A DNA stretch of 9,612 nt from Thermoplasmata archaeon (lineage in GTDB: Archaea; Thermoplasmatota; E2; UBA202; JdFR-43). The notes beneath the pieces were generated by a model, which had not been told where the DNA came from, did not search any database, and saw nothing but the letters and a program-made list of their open reading frames with translations. Below are positions 7,118 through 9,612 of this stretch, one piece after another (the first letter of the stretch is position 1; each line of letters begins with the position of its first letter). Location: NCBI GenBank assembly GCA_003650975.1, contig QMSU01000024.1, positions 1 through 9,612 on the forward strand, given 5' to 3'. The position numbers and the translations under genes are program-made.

Positions 7118-7387
7118 ATCTGATACGGCAATGTTCAATGGTGCGAAGTGAAACGAAAAAAGAATATTTGGCAATACACGCACATGCCCCTTTTCTTACG
7201 ATAATTCATAGAAGTAGCCATTACACCGCCCTCTCATAAGCTTCTCGTATATAAATATGAAAATGAATATCTCTTATTTCATGGACATGATGCTGGCAAT
7301 CATTTATGCCACATGAAACATTCTCGTCACCTGTACATAAAAGCAATAAATAACTCGTACCTTTGTGGGCGTTGATATTTCACAACA
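7118..7387. other. Non-coding spacer between lhr terminator and ABC operon promoter
   Basis: Together with the terminator and promoter on either side, this makes a 356-nt gap (7062-7417), by far the longest in the window. I see no credible coding region. A short frame reading from 7030 has unnatural composition and starts inside lhr. The spacer holds an A/T-rich TATA-like element at 7248-7258, a second weaker one near 7343-7354 (GCAATAAATAAC), a second copy of GAAGTGAAA (7145-7153, also at 7072-7080) and recurring TTCTCGTA-like words. No tRNA fold or complete C/D-box pair could be made out by eye. It may be a regulatory leader or encode a small RNA; neither is proven. Confidence 0.5.
7248..7258 (+). 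promoter_or_regulatory. Unassigned TATA-like promoter element
   Basis: TATATAAATAT is as good a TATA match as those of the assigned promoters, but no gene of normal size follows. The expected start, about 7278-7281, coincides with an ATG at 7281 that opens an 11-codon frame (MDMMLAIIYAT, stop at 7314-7316). It could drive a small RNA, the micro-frame, or a longer leader for the ABC operon. It could also be chance in an A/T-rich spacer. Confidence 0.35.
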
Positions 7388-7388
7388 A

Positions 7389-7396
7389 TTTATATA
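7389..7396 (+). promoter_or_regulatory. TATA box of the ABC exporter operon
   Basis: TTTATATA, centred about 25 nt before the ATG at 7418, predicts a leaderless mRNA beginning at the start codon. No Shine-Dalgarno sequence precedes the ATG. Confidence 0.65.
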
Positions 7397-7417
7397 CCCA
7401 CAGTTCATTTTCATCCG

Positions 7418-8320
7418 ATGATTTCCATCAAAAACCTGCGGAAGGAATACGGCACGGTCACTGCGGTGGATGGCATTTCATTCGAGGTGAAAAGAGGAGA
7501 GGTATTTGCACTTCTCGGGCCAAATGGCGCGGGGAAGACCACCACCATCAAGGCGATACTCGGCCTGATCCAGTATGAAGGCGATATCTTTATAGATGGT
7601 ATGAATGCGAGAGAAAATGAAAAACGCATCAAAAAAATGATAGGATATCTCCCTGAGAAGGTGGCATTCTATGACAACCTAACGGCACTGCAAACACTGC
7701 AGTTTTATGCAGAACTCAAGGGCATTCACGATGCCGATTTGCCTGCCTTACTGAAAGAAGTGAATCTGGAGAGAGATGCAAACAGAAAGGTGGGAGGGTT
7801 TTCAAAGGGCATGGTGCAGCGCCTTGGGCTGGCCCAGAGCCTGCTCGGTACACCGGAGCTGCTCATCCTTGACGAACCCACCACCGGCCTTGATGCCCTT
7901 GGAGCATTCGAGGTGAGAACAAAAATCAGGGAATTGAGTGAGCAGGGGAATACCATTCTTCTCTCGTCCCACATCCTTTCAGAGGTGCAGGAGCTGAGCC
8001 ATCGTGTCGCCATATTGAACAAGGGAAGTATTGTCGCCATTGATACGGTGGAGAATTTGAGTAAAAAACTTGATGTGCAGCCAAAACTCCGGATTGAACT
8101 GGAACATGTTTCCGACGAGATGGTGCAGCAGGTGAGTGCGCTGGATGGGGTGAGGGATGTCACCGTGGAGGGCAACGTGATCGAGGCCATATGCCCGCCA
8201 AATGCCAAACTTTCAATAATAAAAACCCTTGAGGAGGCAGGCGGCACCGTGGTTGATTTCAAAACGGTGGAACCATCGCTGGAGGAGATTTTCATCAAGG
8301 TGGTGAAGGACCATGTATGA
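7418..8320 (+). CDS. ABC-2 type transporter ATP-binding protein
   Basis: This 300-residue ATPase would power the membrane protein encoded directly downstream. All nucleotide-binding motifs are present: aromatic Y11, Walker A G34-P-N-G-A-G-K40-T-T, the Q-loop position in GYLPEK (E80 in place of glutamine, common in this subfamily), signature F128-S-K-G-M132, Walker B L148-L-I-L-D-E153-P, D-loop G-L-D159 and switch histidine H185. Residues from about 215 form the C-terminal extension usual in ABC-2 exporter ATPases (NatA, CcmA and NosF types). Substrate cannot be read from the sequence. Candidates known for this class include drugs, lipids, ions, and a role in copper-site maturation. It is the first gene of a two-gene operon with a leaderless promoter, and its last 8 nt overlap the permease start. 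Confidence 0.92.
   Translation: MISIKNLRKEYGTVTAVDGISFEVKRGEVFALLGPNGAGKTTTIKAILGLIQYEGDIFIDGMNARENEKRIKKMIGYLPEKVAFYDNLTALQTLQFYAELKGIHDADLPALLKEVNLERDANRKVGGFSKGMVQRLGLAQSLLGTPELLILDEPTTGLDALGAFEVRTKIRELSEQGNTILLSSHILSEVQELSHRVAILNKGSIVAIDTVENLSKKLDVQPKLRIELEHVSDEMVQQVSALDGVRDVTVEGNVIEAICPPNAKLSIIKTLEEAGGTVVDFKTVEPSLEEIFIKVVKDHV
8302..8306 (+). promoter_or_regulatory. Ribosome-binding site of the permease
   Basis: GGTGA, a match to the euryarchaeal anti-Shine-Dalgarno sequence, ends 6 nt before the permease ATG at 8313 and lies within the ATPase gene. It supports that start and translational coupling across the 8-nt overlap. Confidence 0.55.
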
Positions 8321-9137
8321 GATACTTACCGTGGCAAAAAAGGAATTTATGGACAACTGGCGCAACAAATGGATTATCGCCGTGTCCTCAATTTTCATGA
8401 TACTCACCCTTGTCATCTCTTATTTTGGCTCACTGAGAAGCAGTGGATGGCAGGATCTGGAAGCCACCATAGGCGGGATGATGTCCCTTGTGCAGCTCCT
8501 TGTCCCCATCATTGCCCTCATGCTCGGGTATGCCGCCATTTCCGGGGAACGGGAACGGGGTTCGTTGATGCTCATGCTTTCATATCCGGTTACACGGCTG
8601 GAGGTGCTCATTGGCAAGTTTCTGGGGCTCGGTGCGGTGCTGGCGGTGGCAGAAAGCATCGGCTTTGGGGTTGCCGGCGGGGTGATTGCACTCAATGTCA
8701 CCGGTGTGCAGTGGGGGGACTATCTGGTATTTATCCTTTCTTCCATTCTGCTCGGTCTGGTGTTCATTGCGGTGGCCCTCCTCTTTTCTTCGATCTTCAA
8801 AAAACGCTCCACCTCGCTTGGCGGGGCAATCATGCTCTGGTTCCTTTTTTCCATGATATGGGGCATCATTCTTTCGGGTATTATCATTGCCCGATACGGC
8901 TTTGAAGTGTTCACAGACCCCGACTGGGTGGGACCCACCTGGTACTACGCCGCTTCAATCATCAACCCCATCTCAGCATTCTCCGTGCTCGTATCGCTCA
9001 ATGTCACGCCCGTACAGACCAATGTAATACGGATGCCCTCCTTCTACACCACCCCGCTCATGCTCCTCATCCTCCTTGCGTGGATTGTGGGTTCACTATT
9101 GCTCGCCCATGTGATTCTCAACCGGCAGGATTTATAA
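8313..9137 (+). CDS. ABC-2 type transporter permease (NosY-like)
   Basis: This 274-residue integral membrane protein is the partner of the ATPase encoded just upstream, with which it overlaps by 8 nt. Six hydrophobic segments are visible at about 20-40, 54-76, 104-127, 138-160, 168-193 and 246-268. A short amphipathic N-terminal part (AKKEFMDNWRNKW) precedes the first, as is usual for the family. The cytoplasmic segment S77-G-E-R-E-R-G-S-L-M-L-M-L-S-Y-P-V-T-R95 is the typical ABC-2 coupling motif of the NosY/ABC2_membrane_2 group. No periplasmic NosD or other nos genes are in view, so a nitrous-oxide reductase role should not be assumed. Two copies of the dimer with two ATPases would form the exporter (family knowledge). 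The stop codon lies 1 nt from the convergent prs stop. Confidence 0.9.
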   Translation: MYEILTVAKKEFMDNWRNKWIIAVSSIFMILTLVISYFGSLRSSGWQDLEATIGGMMSLVQLLVPIIALMLGYAAISGERERGSLMLMLSYPVTRLEVLIGKFLGLGAVLAVAESIGFGVAGGVIALNVTGVQWGDYLVFILSSILLGLVFIAVALLFSSIFKKRSTSLGGAIMLWFLFSMIWGIILSGIIIARYGFEVFTDPDWVGPTWYYAASIINPISAFSVLVSLNVTPVQTNVIRMPSFYTTPLMLLILLAWIVGSLLLAHVILNRQDL

Positions 9138-9138
9138 C

Positions 9139-9612
9139 CTACTGCAGAAGTGCGGCGATCTCCTCTGCCACACTCACCTTGCTGTATGCTGTCTCAATGG
9201 TGTCAGTGGCCACAAGTTCGGTGCAGCCCGTCGCAAGGATTCGTTCGTCCGCATTCCCCACGAAGAGGCCGTGTATGCATGCCGCATATATCGCCTCTGC
9301 ACCCTGTTTTTTCAGCAATTCCACCGCCTTTGCCATGGTGCCTCCCGTGGAAATGATGTCGTCGATGATGAGCAGCCGTTTCCCCGCCACATCCATGTCC
9401 TTCACCTCCATTCTCACCTCCTCCCCGCTTATTCTCGTTTTCTCAAAATAGTTGGAGGAGCATCCGATTATTTCGGCTGCCCTCTCCGCCATTGAAAGAG
9501 CACCTTTATCTGGTGCAATGACCGCATCCACCCTCCCTCTGAAATGCCGGGCCAGTGCGGGCATGCCGTCACATGGATGCGCCTCTTTTGTGAAAAATTT
9601 CATGACATGCTC
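9139..9612 (-). CDS. prs: Ribose-phosphate pyrophosphokinase, C-terminal part (runs off right edge)
   Basis: This is the last 157 codons of PRPP synthase, which makes phosphoribosyl pyrophosphate from ribose 5-phosphate and ATP for nucleotide, histidine and cofactor synthesis. The frame is open through the window edge (E-H-V before the internal methionine at 9603), so that methionine is not the start; about 130 N-terminal residues should lie beyond 9612. Visible landmarks are A-P-D-K-G-A (ribose-phosphate side), the flexible catalytic loop F-E-K-T-R-I-S-G-E, and the PRPP-binding loop D-D-I-I-S-T-G-G-T. The EKTRISGE loop and short C-terminus resemble archaeal enzymes of about 285 residues. It ends 1 nt from the permease stop in a tail-to-tail arrangement, with no room for a conventional terminator. 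Confidence 0.93.
   Translation of the reverse strand, partial: EHVMKFFTKEAHPCDGMPALARHFRGRVDAVIAPDKGALSMAERAAEIIGCSSNYFEKTRISGEEVRMEVKDMDVAGKRLLIIDDIISTGGTMAKAVELLKKQGAEAIYAACIHGLFVGNADERILATGCTELVATDTIETAYSKVSVAEEIAALLQ

Noticed and set aside
7030..7239. A 69-codon frame starting inside the end of lhr and running into the spacer
   Set aside because: It crosses the probable terminator helices, has no ribosome-binding site or TATA at the right distance, and shows no protein-like pattern.
7655..7657. Glutamate (E80) in place of the Q-loop glutamine of the ABC ATPase, possible inactivation
   Set aside because: Glutamate in a YLPE context is common in ABC-2 exporter ATPases, and all other catalytic motifs are intact.

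Overview
The window looks archaeal, most likely from an uncultured euryarchaeal lineage, possibly Thermoplasmatota (the lineage is inferred and weakly supported). TATA-box promoters sit about 25 nt upstream of start codons, so first genes of operons appear to be leaderless. Internal operon genes instead carry Shine-Dalgarno-like sequences. The Lhr helicase and the ribose-phosphate pyrophosphokinase also look archaeal. No tRNA, rRNA, CRISPR array, insertion sequence or attachment site was seen.

Layout. Positions 1-1176 (minus strand) are visibly AT-rich and hold a fragment of an unknown gene and a zinc-ribbon/Mrr-like nuclease, which looks like an acquired accessory block. From about 1290 base composition becomes GC-richer and stays so. 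Positions 1322-3204 (plus) are larB-larC, two of the three genes for the nickel-pincer nucleotide cofactor. Converging on them with a 17-nt overlap is a secreted CrtC/AttH-like lipocalin-fold protein (3188-4291, minus). It shares a 115-nt divergent promoter region with lhr (about 4407-7061, plus), a large Ski2-like helicase with a C-terminal zinc ribbon. After lhr comes a 356-nt non-coding stretch with a probable terminator, an unassigned TATA box and the promoter of a two-gene ABC exporter (7418-9137, plus). Last is the C-terminal half of prs (minus, entering from the right edge), whose stop codon lies 1 nt from the exporter permease stop.

Most of this is ordinary archaeal core and housekeeping content. 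I see no convincing new multi-gene system. The most useful observations are: (i) the regular TATA-to-start spacing, which revises the starts of lhr and the secreted protein; (ii) the zinc-ribbon/Mrr fusion with an unrecognised C-terminal region; (iii) larBC without larE or larA in view; (iv) the sequon-rich secreted CrtC-like protein; and (v) the structured spacer between lhr and the ABC operon.
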